Both the position numbers and the translations under genes were made by a program. The notes below the pieces were generated by a model. That model did not search any database, was not told the DNA's origin, and saw only the letters and a list, made by a program, of their open reading frames with translations. A DNA stretch of 64,000 nucleotides from Luteipulveratus flavus. GTDB taxonomy: Bacteria; Actinomycetota; Actinomycetes; Actinomycetales; Dermatophilaceae. Shown here piece by piece: positions 33,433-42,389 of the stretch (its first letter is position 1; the number at the start of each line of letters is the position of its first letter). The DNA is taken from the NCBI RefSeq assembly GCF_029080175.1, contig NZ_JARFJC010000029.1, one strand, 5' to 3'.

Positions 33433-35070
33433 TCAGCAGCGGGTCGAGCCGGTCTCCTGGGTGACGGCGCCGTTGCGCGTGGCGATCACGCCGTGCCAGC
33501 AACCGTTGGCCGACCGGTCGGTGAAGTCATGACTCGACGTGCCCGTTGCCCGGCGTTGGTCGCGCGGCACGGTCGTGCTCCAGGTCGCCTCACCGGCGTA
33601 CCGGTGGTCCCAGGTGTGCCACGCACCGCGGCTCGGTCCCTGCTTGCTCTCGTCGCTACCGGTGTCGGCGAGCGAGATCTTCGTGGTCAGGTCACCGGCG
33701 TCGTCGATGTCGATGCGGCCGTCGAGCCGGTACCCGTAGCGGAACCGCTGGAAGGTCGGCACGCCGGGACCAACGGCCGTGCGGACGAAGCCCTGGTCGG
33801 ACATCGAGGTGCTCTGCCCGTCGGTGGTCTCCCCGTCGGACCAGAAGTGGTGCGTCCGCTCGCCGACGCTGCGCACCACGGTGGTCGTCACCGTCCCGCG
33901 GGAGGTGTGCACCTGACCGCTCGTGGTCAGCGAGTGGGAGCCGTCGAGATCGGCGGTGAAGTACGTACCGTCGCGGCCCACAGTGTTGGTGACGCTGGGC
34001 GCCGACTCCTCGACCGTCCGGACGGAGCCGGTCACCCGCGTGGAGCCCTCGTCCTGCCAGGAACGGAAGGCCGCCGGGACGTCCCAGCCGCCACCGTCCG
34101 CGCCACGAACCTTGATGCTCACGCGGTGCGCTCTGCCGTCGGTCATCGTGCCGACGAACGGAGTGAGGTCCAGCTGGACCGGGGTGATGTCGAACGCGCG
34201 GGGAGCGGGCAGGACGTACCAGAGATAGGGGTTGGACCAGCCGCCGGTGTAGATGTGCGGGTACGGCGTCGCGATGCCCGCGAGCCGACCGTCCACGTAC
34301 ACCTGCAGCTCGCGCCACGGACCGTCGGCCGTGCGGCACCAGTAGTCGGGGTCGTCGCTCGTGGTGGGCGCTGCGGTGTACCAGAACTCCTCGCAGCCGC
34401 CTCCGGAGCCGGTCGCGTAGACGTCCGCGACGAGCCGCTCGGTGTTGGGCGCGACCGTGAGCGTGCCGTGGGTGTCGCCGGCACCGCCGACCTCGTCGGC
34501 CAGCGGCTGGACCCGCTCCGCCGTCGTCGCCTTCGGCCAGACGGCCGACGTGCCGTAGAACGTGAGGTCGACGGTCACGTCGAGGACGCCGGTGTAGGTG
34601 CTGTCGACGGTGTTGCCCAGGTACATCTGAACGTCCTGAGGACTGCGCAGGAGCGAGGCGTACGCGGTCACGTCCCGCTCGACGGACCACTGGATCCCGT
34701 CGGCGGACGGCTCCGGCGTGCTGGTCTTGAAGATCGGCACTCCACCCACCTTCAGCCAGCCGAGCCGGTCGAACTGACGCCCCTTCACAGCACCGCGCAG
34801 GGTGAGGACGACCTAGCTCCAGTCGCCCCGGCACGACGCCGGCGGGGCGAACGCGCTGCGGTACACGTTGTAGTCACGGAAGCCGTGGTCGACGATCCGG
34901 GTCGTGCAGCTCGCGGTGTCGGGCCGAGCGACCGGCTGGTCGGCCGTTCGCGGATCGGCGTGGTCGGACCCGAAGTACGGCGGCACGGGGTCGGCGTGAG
35001 CGGTGGGGACGCCGGCGACGGACAGCGCGAGCGCGCCGGCGACAGCGGCCAGGGATCGGACGAATCTCAC
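33433..35070 (-). pseudogene. Secreted PNGase A-like peptide-N-glycosidase gene with an in-frame TAG
   Basis: One frame runs from GTG 35070 (GAGAGGAC upstream) to the stop at 33433, 545 codons, interrupted only by TAG at 34815-34813 (codon 86). The first part is a Sec signal (RFVRSLAAVAGALALSVAGV, cut near AHA-DP) and the start of the mature enzyme ending CRGDWS; the second resumes VVLTLRGAVKGRQFDRLGWL. That junction lies in the conserved N-terminal motif of PNGase A-type amidases, which usually have Lys or a similar residue there. Later PNGase A-like segments include VPIFKTSTPEPS and CEEFWY. One AAG-to-TAG change would explain it. It may be dead, read through, or a sequencing error. Confidence 0.8.
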
Positions 35071-35154
35071 GGCGGGTCCTCTCGGTGACGTGGTGGGGAC
35101 GCTACCCCTCGACCGGTGCCCCACGGTGAGTTCCGGACGAGCCGTTCGCCGAGG

Positions 35155-35796
35155 CTAGGTCTGCGCGCGAAGCAGCAGGAGCTCCTGCTCGACGTTGTCG
35201 CGGGCTGCGGCCTCCCACCGGTCGCGGCCGTACGGCGTGGCGAACACGGCCGGCCGCCGCAGCAGGAACTCCAGGACGGCCGAACGCCCCTGCGCGAACT
35301 GCTGGTCGGGGACCTCGGCGTACTCGGCGCGCACGTCGCGGACGTACTGCGCGTAGCGGTCCGGGTCGGCGGCCAGTATCCCCAGGTCGGCGTCGTACAG
35401 GACGTGTGCGGCGACGTCCTGCGGCGCGCTGTCGTGCGTCTGCGTACCCCGGACGAGCCGGGCGACCTCGGTGACCACGTCGGGATCGAGGCCGGCCGAC
35501 GACAGCCACGCCTCGGCGAGACGGGCGGACTGCTCCTCGTTCGAGATGCCGTCGGACGGGTCGGGCCGGTAGACGACGTCGTGGAAGTACCCGGCCAACG
35601 TCACGATCTCCTCCTGCTCGGCGGAGATCGTCGTGGCAGAGCAGATCTCGGCAATCCGCGCCAGCACCTCGTCGAGATGGCGGACGTCGTGGTAGCGCCG
35701 CCAGGGCTGCTCGTACGCCGCGACGATCCGTTCGCGCAGCACCGTCCCGTTGCCGAGCGGCCAGGCCCGGCGCACGCGGTCGGACGAGACGCTCAT
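35155..35796 (-). CDS. HD-domain metal-dependent phosphohydrolase
   Basis: A 213-residue protein of the predicted HD superfamily. Motifs are RRYHDVRHLDEVL (about 33-45), LAGYFHDVVYRPD (about 66-78, the HD pair) and LYDADLGILAAD (about 130). These residues bind divalent metal for phosphate-ester hydrolysis. The natural substrate is unknown, as for most of this actinobacterial group. Its ATG overlaps the stop of the preceding 124-residue gene by one base, so both are translated from the same message. Confidence 0.85.
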   Translation of the reverse strand: MSVSSDRVRRAWPLGNGTVLRERIVAAYEQPWRRYHDVRHLDEVLARIAEICSATTISAEQEEIVTLAGYFHDVVYRPDPSDGISNEEQSARLAEAWLSSAGLDPDVVTEVARLVRGTQTHDSAPQDVAAHVLYDADLGILAADPDRYAQYVRDVRAEYAEVPDQQFAQGRSAVLEFLLRRPAVFATPYGRDRWEAAARDNVEQELLLLRAQT

Positions 35797-36170
35797 CAGT
35801 CGGCGTAGGTGATCCGGGTCTGCAGCTGCCCGTCCGCGACGGTGGCGTCGATGTGAGCGAGGCGACGGCCGGGCGGCTGGTTCACCAACGGCGCCGCCAG
35901 GTCGTTCAGCTGCCGGATGAACGTCTTGCCGGTGAGCAGCGGCATGCCGTCGGAGACGAGCTCGACCCGGGTCACCCGCTGCACCGTGTCCAGGTGGACC
36001 GTGGCCATCACCTGGTCGGCGTCGCCACCGAGGCGGCCCACCTCCTGCGCGCACTCGTCGCCGATGCGCTCCACGAGCTCCAGCAGGGCGGTCGGGTCCA
36101 ACGGCGCGCCGCCCACCTCCTCGCGCTCGCGCGGGAGGTCCTTGGTCCGGTTCCAGAAGGCCACGGACAC
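35796..36170 (-). CDS. Conserved hypothetical protein, 124 residues
   Basis: A small soluble protein starting MSVAFWNRTKDLP. It has an amphipathic helical region (LLELVERIGDECAQEVGRLG) followed by a beta-rich half with HLDTVQRVTRVELVSDG. No catalytic motif is seen and I do not recognise the family. It is translationally coupled to the HD-domain gene through a TGATG junction and starts about 130 bp from the divergent CPBP protease gene. Confidence 0.7.
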   Translation of the reverse strand: MSVAFWNRTKDLPREREEVGGAPLDPTALLELVERIGDECAQEVGRLGGDADQVMATVHLDTVQRVTRVELVSDGMPLLTGKTFIRQLNDLAAPLVNQPPGRRLAHIDATVADGQLQTRITYAD

Positions 36171-36302
36171 ACCCTAGGGATTGCTGGCCGTCCGGCGCAG
36201 GAACTCGGGCGCGACGTTCGGTCCCGGGTCCGTCGCCTGTTGCCTCCGGTTCGAGGAACGTTCCCGTGGCAGACTCGGCGGATCGCCGTCGAAAGGTGCC
36301 CC

Positions 36303-36947
36303 GTGCCGTCGTCCGAGGTGATCGTGCGGCGCCGGTTCGTGTGCGTCGTCGCCACCCTCGTCGGTACGGCACTGCTCGCGCTCGCGCTGAGCACCCCACC
36401 CGGAAGTCCGCGCTTCTACCCGCTCGGTCTGGCGGTGGCGCTCACCTGGCTGGTGGGGGCCCTGCTCGCCGCGCCGGTACGGCTGGCCGGGCCCCGAGCG
36501 GGAGCGCCGACGCCGCCCGTCGTGGCGGGGCTGCTCACCGGTCTCGCCCTGTCCGCCGCCTGTGCGCTCGGCGTCCTCGTCCTCGCGCGGGTGGGGGCGG
36601 TGCACGAGGAGGTGAGCTCGGTGATCGACCTGGCCCGGCGCGGTCGGCTCGCGCTGGTGCTCCCACTCGCCGTGCTCACCGGCACGGCCGAGGAGCTGTT
36701 CTTCCGGGGCGCGGTCTACGAGGCACTCCCCCGCGGCCGGGAGGTCGTGCTCTCGACCGTGCTGTACGCCCTCGTCACGATGGCCACGGGCAACCCGATG
36801 CTGGTCGCCGCCACGGTCGTGCTCGGGCTCGTGACCGCTCGGCAGCGGGCCGTCACCGGCGGTGTGCTCGCCCCGGTGATCACGCACGCCGTCTGGACGG
36901 TCTGCCTGGTGCTCGTGCTGCCGGCGGTGCTGGACGCCACCGCGTAG
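36303..36947 (+). CDS. CPBP family intramembrane metalloprotease
   Basis: A 214-residue membrane protein with about six hydrophobic segments. The CPBP (CAAX protease/bacteriocin-processing, Abi) motif EELFFRG is at about residues 138-144, with a later conserved His segment ITHAVWT near 199. The glutamates and histidines coordinate the metal within the membrane. Bacterial members process peptides or bacteriocins or regulate membrane signalling; the target here is unknown. GTG at 36303 is chosen because AAAGG lies 6 nt upstream. It converges on zwf with 15 bp between. Confidence 0.87.
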   Translation: MPSSEVIVRRRFVCVVATLVGTALLALALSTPPGSPRFYPLGLAVALTWLVGALLAAPVRLAGPRAGAPTPPVVAGLLTGLALSAACALGVLVLARVGAVHEEVSSVIDLARRGRLALVLPLAVLTGTAEELFFRGAVYEALPRGREVVLSTVLYALVTMATGNPMLVAATVVLGLVTARQRAVTGGVLAPVITHAVWTVCLVLVLPAVLDATA

Positions 36948-36962
36948 CCGGACCGGCCGCCG

Positions 36963-38456
36963 TCAGCGGTGCGACTCCCGCCAGGTCCGCTCGAACGGCA
37001 GCCGCCAGGCGTGCGGCGCGATGAGCTGGTGGATGGCGTTCGGGCCCCAGCTGTCCGGCGCGTACGACTTCACCATCGGCGGGTTCTCCAGCAGCGGGGC
37101 GGACCGCTCCCACAGGCTTTCGATGCCCTCCGAGGTGGTGAACAGCGTGTGGTCGCCGCGCATCGCGTCCAGGATCAGCCGCTGGTAGGCCTCCAGCACG
37201 TCGTCGGCCTCGGCGGTCTCCCGCGTCGCGAACTGCATCGACAGCTTCTCCAGGCGCATGCCCGGGCCGGGCCGCTTGCCGTAGAAGGACAGCGACAGCT
37301 TCGAGGCGTCCGCGAGGTCGAAGGTGAGGTGGTCCGGTCCCTGGGAGCCGACACCCGACCCCGCCGGGAACATGCTCTTGGGCGCCTCGCGGAACGCGAT
37401 CGAGATGATCCGCTGGCCCTCGGCCATCCGCTTGCCCGTACGCAGATAGAAGGGCACGTCGGCCCAGCGCCAGTTGTCGATCTCGCACTTCAGCGCGATG
37501 AACGTCTCGGTGTCCGAGTCGGGTGACACGCCCGGCTCGTCCCGGTAGCCGGCGTACTGGCCGCGCACGACGTGTCGAGGGTCGATCGGCTGCAGCGAGC
37601 GGAAGACCTTGTTCTTCTCCTCGCTGATCGCGCGTGGCTCCAGTGCCGTCGGCGGCTCCATCGCGACGAAGGCCAGCACCTGGAGCAGGTGCGTCACGAC
37701 CATGTCCTTGAACGCACCGGTCTGCTCGTAGAACTCGGCGCGGTTGTCCAGGCCGAGCGTCTCGGGGATGTCGATCTGCACGTGGTCGATGAAGGTGCGG
37801 TTCCAGATCGGCTCGAACAGGCCGTTGGCGAACCGGAACGCCAGGATGTTCTGCGCCGCCTCCTTGCCGAGGAAGTGGTCGATCCGGAAGATCTGGTCCT
37901 CGGTGAACGTCTGGTGGATCTCGTCGTTCAGCTCGATCGCGCTGGCGAGATCGGTGCCGAACGGCTTCTCCATCACGACCCGCGAGCCCTCGACCAGGTC
38001 GGCCTCGGACAGCATCTTGATGACCGCACGCGCCGCCTTCGGAGGGACGCTCAGGTAGTGCAGCCGCCGTACGTCCGTGCCGAGCTGCTCCTCGGCGTCG
38101 CGCACCGCGGACGCGAGGGCGTCGGGGCCGGCGCTCTGCGGGACGTAGCGCAGCCGGGCCGCGAACTCCTCCCAGTCGGCTCCCTCGACCGGCTTGGTGC
38201 TGAACTCGTCCAGCGCCTTGCGGGCGAACTGCCGGAAGCCCTCGTCGTCCATCTCCTCCAGCGAGGTGCCCACCACCTGTACGTCAGGGGTGAGGTCGGA
38301 CAGCGTGAGGTGCGCGAGCCCGGGCAGCAGCTTGCGCCGGCCGAGGTCGCCGGTCGCGCCGAACAGCACGACCACGTGCGGCGCCGTCGGCTCGGTGTCG
38401 TACGGGCGGCGCGCACCCGGGTGCGGGTACGCGATGCTCTCGTCATTGGCGCTCAT
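36963..38456 (-). CDS. zwf: Glucose-6-phosphate 1-dehydrogenase
   Basis: A 497-residue enzyme of normal length, oxidising glucose-6-phosphate to 6-phosphogluconolactone with NADP as the entry to the pentose phosphate pathway. It has the cofactor motif FGATGDLGRRKLLPGL (about 32-47), VVMEKPFGTDL, and the active-site segment RIDHFLGKEAAQNI (about 202-215). It stands alone, without the opcA, tal or tkt genes that accompany one zwf copy in many actinobacteria, so this may be a second, paralogous copy. ATG 38456 fits the conserved N-terminus; a longer frame upstream has no support. Confidence 0.95.
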   Translation of the reverse strand: MSANDESIAYPHPGARRPYDTEPTAPHVVVLFGATGDLGRRKLLPGLAHLTLSDLTPDVQVVGTSLEEMDDEGFRQFARKALDEFSTKPVEGADWEEFAARLRYVPQSAGPDALASAVRDAEEQLGTDVRRLHYLSVPPKAARAVIKMLSEADLVEGSRVVMEKPFGTDLASAIELNDEIHQTFTEDQIFRIDHFLGKEAAQNILAFRFANGLFEPIWNRTFIDHVQIDIPETLGLDNRAEFYEQTGAFKDMVVTHLLQVLAFVAMEPPTALEPRAISEEKNKVFRSLQPIDPRHVVRGQYAGYRDEPGVSPDSDTETFIALKCEIDNWRWADVPFYLRTGKRMAEGQRIISIAFREAPKSMFPAGSGVGSQGPDHLTFDLADASKLSLSFYGKRPGPGMRLEKLSMQFATRETAEADDVLEAYQRLILDAMRGDHTLFTTSEGIESLWERSAPLLENPPMVKSYAPDSWGPNAIHQLIAPHAWRLPFERTWRESHR

Positions 38457-38484
38457 GCCAACGAATCCTGCCACCGACGACGAC

Positions 38485-38513
38485 GGCCCGGAGCGCTCGC
38501 CGCGCTCCGGGCC
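38485..38513 (-). terminator. Hairpin after nrdJ
   Basis: GGCCCGGAGCGC (38485-38496) and GCGCTCCGGGCC (38502-38513) form a perfect 12-bp stem with a 5-nt loop, 17 bases beyond the nrdJ stop and before the zwf start. No T-tract follows, but position and strength fit a terminator that separates nrdJ from zwf. Confidence 0.75.
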
Positions 38514-38529
38514 ATCGATCGTTCGGTGA

Positions 38530-41421
38530 TCAGCTGCAGCCGCTGGTGCTGCCGCAGCCCTCACAGACGTAGCAGCTGCCCGCGGGGCGCATCTTCGTAC
38601 CGCAGGTCAGGCACATCGGCGCGTCCGCGGCCTTGCCCTGGAACTTCTCCATCAGCTCGGCCGAGGAGTGGATCTCCGCGGAGACCTCCCGTGCGTCGGC
38701 CGCACCGGCGCCCGACTTCACCTCGACGTCAGCCTTCTCGGCCTTGCGCGCCGAGGCCGGAGCCGCTGACTGCGAGTACGACTCGAGCTCGCCGGCCACG
38801 TCGTCACCGTCGGTGTCGTCCGTCGTCGACTCGGCGTACGAGCCGGTCTCCAGCTGACGGGCCCGCTCCTGGGCGGTGTGGATGCCCATGAACGAGCGCG
38901 TCTCGAAGTCCAGGTGATCCAGCGCCAGGCGGCGGAACACGTAGTCCATGATCGACTGCGCCATCCGCACGTCCGGGTCGTCGGTCATCCCGGCCGGCTC
39001 GAATCGCATGTTCGTGAACTTCTCGACGTACGTCTCCAGCGGCACGCCGTACTGCAGCGCCACCGAGACCGCGACCGAGAAGGCGTCCATCACGCCGGCG
39101 AGGGTCGAGCCCTGCTTGCCGAACTTCAGGAAGATCTCGCCGAGCTCGCCGTCGTCGTGCACGCCGGCGGTGAGGTAACCCTCGGCGCCACCGACAGCGA
39201 ACGAGGTGGTCTGGCTGCTGCGACGCTTCGGCAGACGCTTGCGGATCGGCCGGTACTCCACGACCTTCTCCACCGCGGCGACCTCAGCGGTCTTGGCCGG
39301 CGCGGGCTCCTGCTTCTTCTTGCCGTCGGACAGCGGCTGGCCGACCTTGCAGTTGTCGCGGTAGACCGCCAGCGCCTTCAGGCCCAGCTTCCAGCCCTGC
39401 AGGTGCACCTCGGCGATGTCCTCGACGGTCGCCGTCTCGGGCAGGTTGACCGTCTTGGAGATGGCACCGGAGAGGAACGGCTGGGTCGCCGCCATCATCC
39501 GGACGTGGCCCATCGGCGAGATGGCGCGCTGCCCCATCGCGCAGTCGAACACCTCGTAGTGCTCCGGCTTGAGCCCGGGCGCGTCGATGACGTGGCCCTT
39601 CTCGGCGATGTGCTCGACGATCGCCTCGATCTGCTCGTTCTGGTAGCCGAGCTTGGTCAGGGCGCGCGGGATCGTCTGGTTGACGATCTGCATCGAGCCG
39701 CCACCGACGAGCTTCTTGAACTTGACCAGCGAGAAGTCCGGCTCGATGCCGGTGGTGTCGCAGTCCATCATGAAGCCGATGGTCCCGGTCGGCGCGAGCA
39801 CCGACGCCTGGGCGTTGCGGTAGCCGTGCTTGGCACCGAGCTCGATGACGTCGGTCCACGCCTGCGTCGCCGCGCGGTGGATCGAGCCGTCCATGACGTC
39901 GAGCGTGCGGACTTCGTCGTTGGCCGCGCGGTGCTTGCGCATGACCCGCTGGTGCGCCTCGGCGTTGCGGGCGTACCCCGCGTACGCACCGACGACCCCG
40001 GCGATCTCCGCGGACCGCTTGTACGCGGCACCGGTCAGCAGCGAGGTGATCGCGGCGGCCAGGCTGCGGCCGCCCTCGGACTCGTAGCCGTGGCCGGTCG
40101 CCATGAGCAGCGCGCCGAGGTTGGCGTACCCGATGCCGAGCTGGCGGTAGTCGACGGTGGTCTTGCCGATCGCCTCGGTCGGGAAGTCGGCGAAGCAGAT
40201 GGAGATGTCCATCGCGGTGATGACCAGCTCCACGACCTTCTGGAAGGTCGCGACGTCGAACGTGTCGTCTTCCTTGAGGAACTTCAGCAGGTTCAGGCTC
40301 GCCAGGTTGCACGAGGAATTGTCCAGCGACATGTACTCCGAGCACGGGTTGGACGCGGTGATGCGGCCCGTCTCGGGGTTGGTGTGCCAGTCGTTGATCG
40401 TGTCGTCGTACTGGATGCCCGGGTCGGCGCACTCCCACGCGGCCTTGTTGATCTTGTCGAACAGCTCGCGGGCGTCGACCTGGGTGATGACCGAGCCGTC
40501 GGCGCGCGAGGTCAGGCCGAACGTCGTGCCGTCCTCCACCGCACGCATGAAGGCGTCGCTGACACGGACGGAGTTGTTGGCGTTCTGGTACTGGACGGAG
40601 GTGATGTCCTTGCCGCCGAGGTCCATGTCGAAGCCGGCGTCCCGCAGCGCGCGGATCTTGTCCTCCTCGCGCGCCTTGGTCTCGATGAACTCCTCGATGT
40701 CCGGGTGGTCCACGTCGAGGACGACCATCTTGGCCGCGCGACGGGTCGCACCGCCCGACTTGATGGTGCCGGCGGAGGCGTCCGCGCCGCGCATGAACGA
40801 GACCGGCCCGGAGGCGGTGCCACCGCTGGAGAGCAGCTCCTTGGAGGAGCGGATGCGCGAGAGGTTCAGACCGGCACCGGAGCCGCCCTTGAAGATGAAC
40901 CCCTCCTCCTTGTACCAGTTCAGGATCGAGTCCATCGAGTCGTCGACCGAGAGGATGAAGCAGGCCGAGACCTGCTGCGGGCTCTTGGTGCCGACGTTGA
41001 ACCAGACGGGTGAGTTGAACGCGAACACCTGGTGCAGCAGCGCCCAGGTGAGCTCGTGCTCGAAGACCTCGGCGTCCTCGTCGCTGCGGAAGTAGCCGTG
41101 GTCCTTGCCCGCCTTGACGTAGGTCAGCACGACGCGGTCGATGAGCTGCTTGAGGCTCTTCTCCCGCGCGTCGGTGCCGACGGCCCCCCGGAAGTACTTG
41201 GTCGTCACGATCGTCGAGGCGTTGAGCGACCAGAAGTCGGGGAACTCCACCCCGCGCTGCTCGAAGATCGTCTCGCCCGTCTTCCAGTTCTGCTGGACGA
41301 CGTCGCGCGACTCCCACGTCACCTCGTCGTACGGGTGCACACCCGGGGTGGTGTAGATGCGCTCGACCTTCACACCCTTGCTCTTGCGACGTGCCTGGGA
41401 CGTGCGCGCCGTCTCGGTCAT
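38530..41421 (-). CDS. nrdJ: Vitamin B12-dependent (class II) ribonucleotide reductase
   Basis: A 963-residue adenosylcobalamin-dependent reductase that makes deoxyribonucleotides with or without oxygen. The barrel shows NSPVWFNVG, the first active-site cysteine in SACFILSVDDSMDSI, and NPCSEYMSLDNSSCNLASL with the radical-site region. The C-terminus has the redox/zinc segment CLTCGTKMRPAGSCYVCEGC ending SGCS, as in actinobacterial NrdJ. AGGGAG lies 7 nt before the ATG. It starts 24 bp after the nrdR stop, so repressor and target form one operon. No cobalamin riboswitch is visible here. Confidence 0.95.
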   Translation of the reverse strand: MTETARTSQARRKSKGVKVERIYTTPGVHPYDEVTWESRDVVQQNWKTGETIFEQRGVEFPDFWSLNASTIVTTKYFRGAVGTDAREKSLKQLIDRVVLTYVKAGKDHGYFRSDEDAEVFEHELTWALLHQVFAFNSPVWFNVGTKSPQQVSACFILSVDDSMDSILNWYKEEGFIFKGGSGAGLNLSRIRSSKELLSSGGTASGPVSFMRGADASAGTIKSGGATRRAAKMVVLDVDHPDIEEFIETKAREEDKIRALRDAGFDMDLGGKDITSVQYQNANNSVRVSDAFMRAVEDGTTFGLTSRADGSVITQVDARELFDKINKAAWECADPGIQYDDTINDWHTNPETGRITASNPCSEYMSLDNSSCNLASLNLLKFLKEDDTFDVATFQKVVELVITAMDISICFADFPTEAIGKTTVDYRQLGIGYANLGALLMATGHGYESEGGRSLAAAITSLLTGAAYKRSAEIAGVVGAYAGYARNAEAHQRVMRKHRAANDEVRTLDVMDGSIHRAATQAWTDVIELGAKHGYRNAQASVLAPTGTIGFMMDCDTTGIEPDFSLVKFKKLVGGGSMQIVNQTIPRALTKLGYQNEQIEAIVEHIAEKGHVIDAPGLKPEHYEVFDCAMGQRAISPMGHVRMMAATQPFLSGAISKTVNLPETATVEDIAEVHLQGWKLGLKALAVYRDNCKVGQPLSDGKKKQEPAPAKTAEVAAVEKVVEYRPIRKRLPKRRSSQTTSFAVGGAEGYLTAGVHDDGELGEIFLKFGKQGSTLAGVMDAFSVAVSVALQYGVPLETYVEKFTNMRFEPAGMTDDPDVRMAQSIMDYVFRRLALDHLDFETRSFMGIHTAQERARQLETGSYAESTTDDTDGDDVAGELESYSQSAAPASARKAEKADVEVKSGAGAADAREVSAEIHSSAELMEKFQGKAADAPMCLTCGTKMRPAGSCYVCEGCGSTSGCS

Positions 41422-41444
41422 GGTGGTGCTCCCTCTCCTCGTAC

Positions 41445-41945
41445 TCACTGATCGTCTCGCTGACCACTGACAGTGGCCGTGGTGTCCTCGGGCCTGCGCT
41501 GCGCCTCCAGGCGCAGCAGGCTGATGGCGGCCTCGAAGTCCTCGAGGGACTCGAAGGCCTGGTAGACGCTGGCGAACCGCAGGTAGGCGACCTCGTCCAG
41601 CCGGCGCAGCGGCCCGAGGATCTCCAGCCCCACGTCGTGGGCGTCGATCTCGGCCACACCCTTGGCGCGGATGGACTCCTCCACCTGCTGGGCCAGCAGG
41701 GCGAAGTCGTCGTCGCCGACCGGCCGCCCTTGGCACGCCTTGCGTACGCCGGTGACGACCTTGGCGCGGCTGAACGGCTCGCTCGCACCGGACCGCTTGA
41801 CCACGGTGAGGCTCGCGTTCTCCATCGTCGAGAAGCGCTTGCCGCAGCTCGGGCACTGGCGGCGCCGCTTGATGACGGTGCCGTCCTCGCTCGTGCGGCT
41901 GTCGACGACCCGGCTGTCGGTGTGCCGGCAGAACGGGCAGTGCAT
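41445..41945 (-). CDS. nrdR: Transcriptional repressor NrdR
   Basis: A 166-residue ATP/dATP-sensing repressor of ribonucleotide reductase genes. The N-terminal zinc ribbon is MHCPFCRHTDSRVVDSR with CPSCGKRF, four cysteines; the ATP-cone follows (VVKRSGASEPFSRAKVV onward). It binds paired NrdR boxes when dATP is plentiful. ATG 41945 matches the invariant family start. Two candidate boxes at 42108-42150 make autoregulation of nrdR-nrdJ likely. Confidence 0.96.
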   Translation of the reverse strand: MHCPFCRHTDSRVVDSRTSEDGTVIKRRRQCPSCGKRFSTMENASLTVVKRSGASEPFSRAKVVTGVRKACQGRPVGDDDFALLAQQVEESIRAKGVAEIDAHDVGLEILGPLRRLDEVAYLRFASVYQAFESLEDFEAAISLLRLEAQRRPEDTTATVSGQRDDQ

Positions 41946-42068
41946 GACGGCTCCTCTCGCCCTTCGCGTGGCTGCTGCGACGCCCACTCCACCCCCCGTG
42001 GTCAACGTCGGCGGGGGCATACGAATGCCCGGGCGACGGTGTGTGGAGATGGTCCCGACAGCGCCGCC

Positions 42069-42091
42069 TGTGGATAACTCTGTGGTTATCC
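42069..42091. promoter_or_regulatory. DnaA box within a GGATAAC/GTTATCC inverted repeat
   Basis: TGTGGATAA (42069-42077) is a perfect DnaA box (TTATCCACA on the other strand). It is part of a 7-bp inverted repeat, GGATAAC (42072-42078) and GTTATCC (42085-42091), with a 6-bp spacer; the second arm is an imperfect DnaA box. It lies about 125 bp upstream of the nrdR start. DnaA sites near ribonucleotide reductase promoters are known in other bacteria and tie dNTP supply to replication initiation. Confidence 0.55.
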
Positions 42092-42107
42092 GGTGGACGA
42101 CGTGGGG

Positions 42108-42150
42108 ACTAGATGTGGACGACTTACAGCGGTGTAACTACTAGATATAG
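42108..42150 (-). promoter_or_regulatory. Paired NrdR boxes upstream of nrdR-nrdJ
   Basis: Read on the minus strand, CTATATCTAGT (42150-42140) fits the actinobacterial NrdR-box core CWATATMTWGT at every position, and CCACATCTAGT (42118-42108) at nine of eleven. The start-to-start distance is 32 bp, three helical turns, as expected for NrdR. Between them lies TTACA-gcgg-TGTAA (42124-42137), a further inverted repeat of unknown use. The whole gene-free stretch 41946-42389 is promoter region; beyond 42151 I see only the LysM terminator. Confidence 0.75.
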
Positions 42151-42335
42151 GGATCGTAGGTCGCGGGACGCGCACGTGCAAGATCCGCCCGACCGCACCT
42201 GTCGAGCGCTCGTAAACGTGCAGGTCAGCGCCTCGTCACCGGCGGGTCGAGCGGGCGTCGACGGCGTGTCGCCCTGCCTTCCGCCGACGCTGGGCCTCCG
42301 CTCGGCGCCGTCCGCGTCGGGTCGCCCCACACACG

Positions 42336-42378
42336 ACGGCGGCGGCGCGGGGAGCGATCTCCCCACCACCGCCGCCGC
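42336..42378 (-). terminator. GC-rich hairpin after the LysM gene
   Basis: A GGCGGCGGCGCGGGG arm (about 42339-42352) faces CCCCACCACCGCCGCCGCC (42361-42379) around an 8-nt loop. It lies just beyond the LysM-protein stop at 42390. The stem is imperfect in the middle and no T-tract follows. Confidence 0.5.
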
Positions 42379-42389
42379 CGCGCCGCCGA

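Noticed and set aside
33433..35070. Two separate genes instead of one broken gene
   Set aside because: Both parts are in the same frame, the second lacks a ribosome site and signal peptide, and together they make one typical secreted enzyme.
36181..36300. tRNA-like GGTTCGA segment
   Set aside because: No cloverleaf arms or acceptor stem can be paired around it.
38457..38529. Cobalamin riboswitch near nrdJ
   Set aside because: No B12-box is found between zwf and nrdJ or upstream of nrdR; the region holds a terminator and NrdR sites instead.
38878..41013. 711-codon open frame on the plus strand opposite nrdJ
   Set aside because: It lies fully antisense to a certain gene and has shadow composition (Val, Arg, Asp, Leu repeats).
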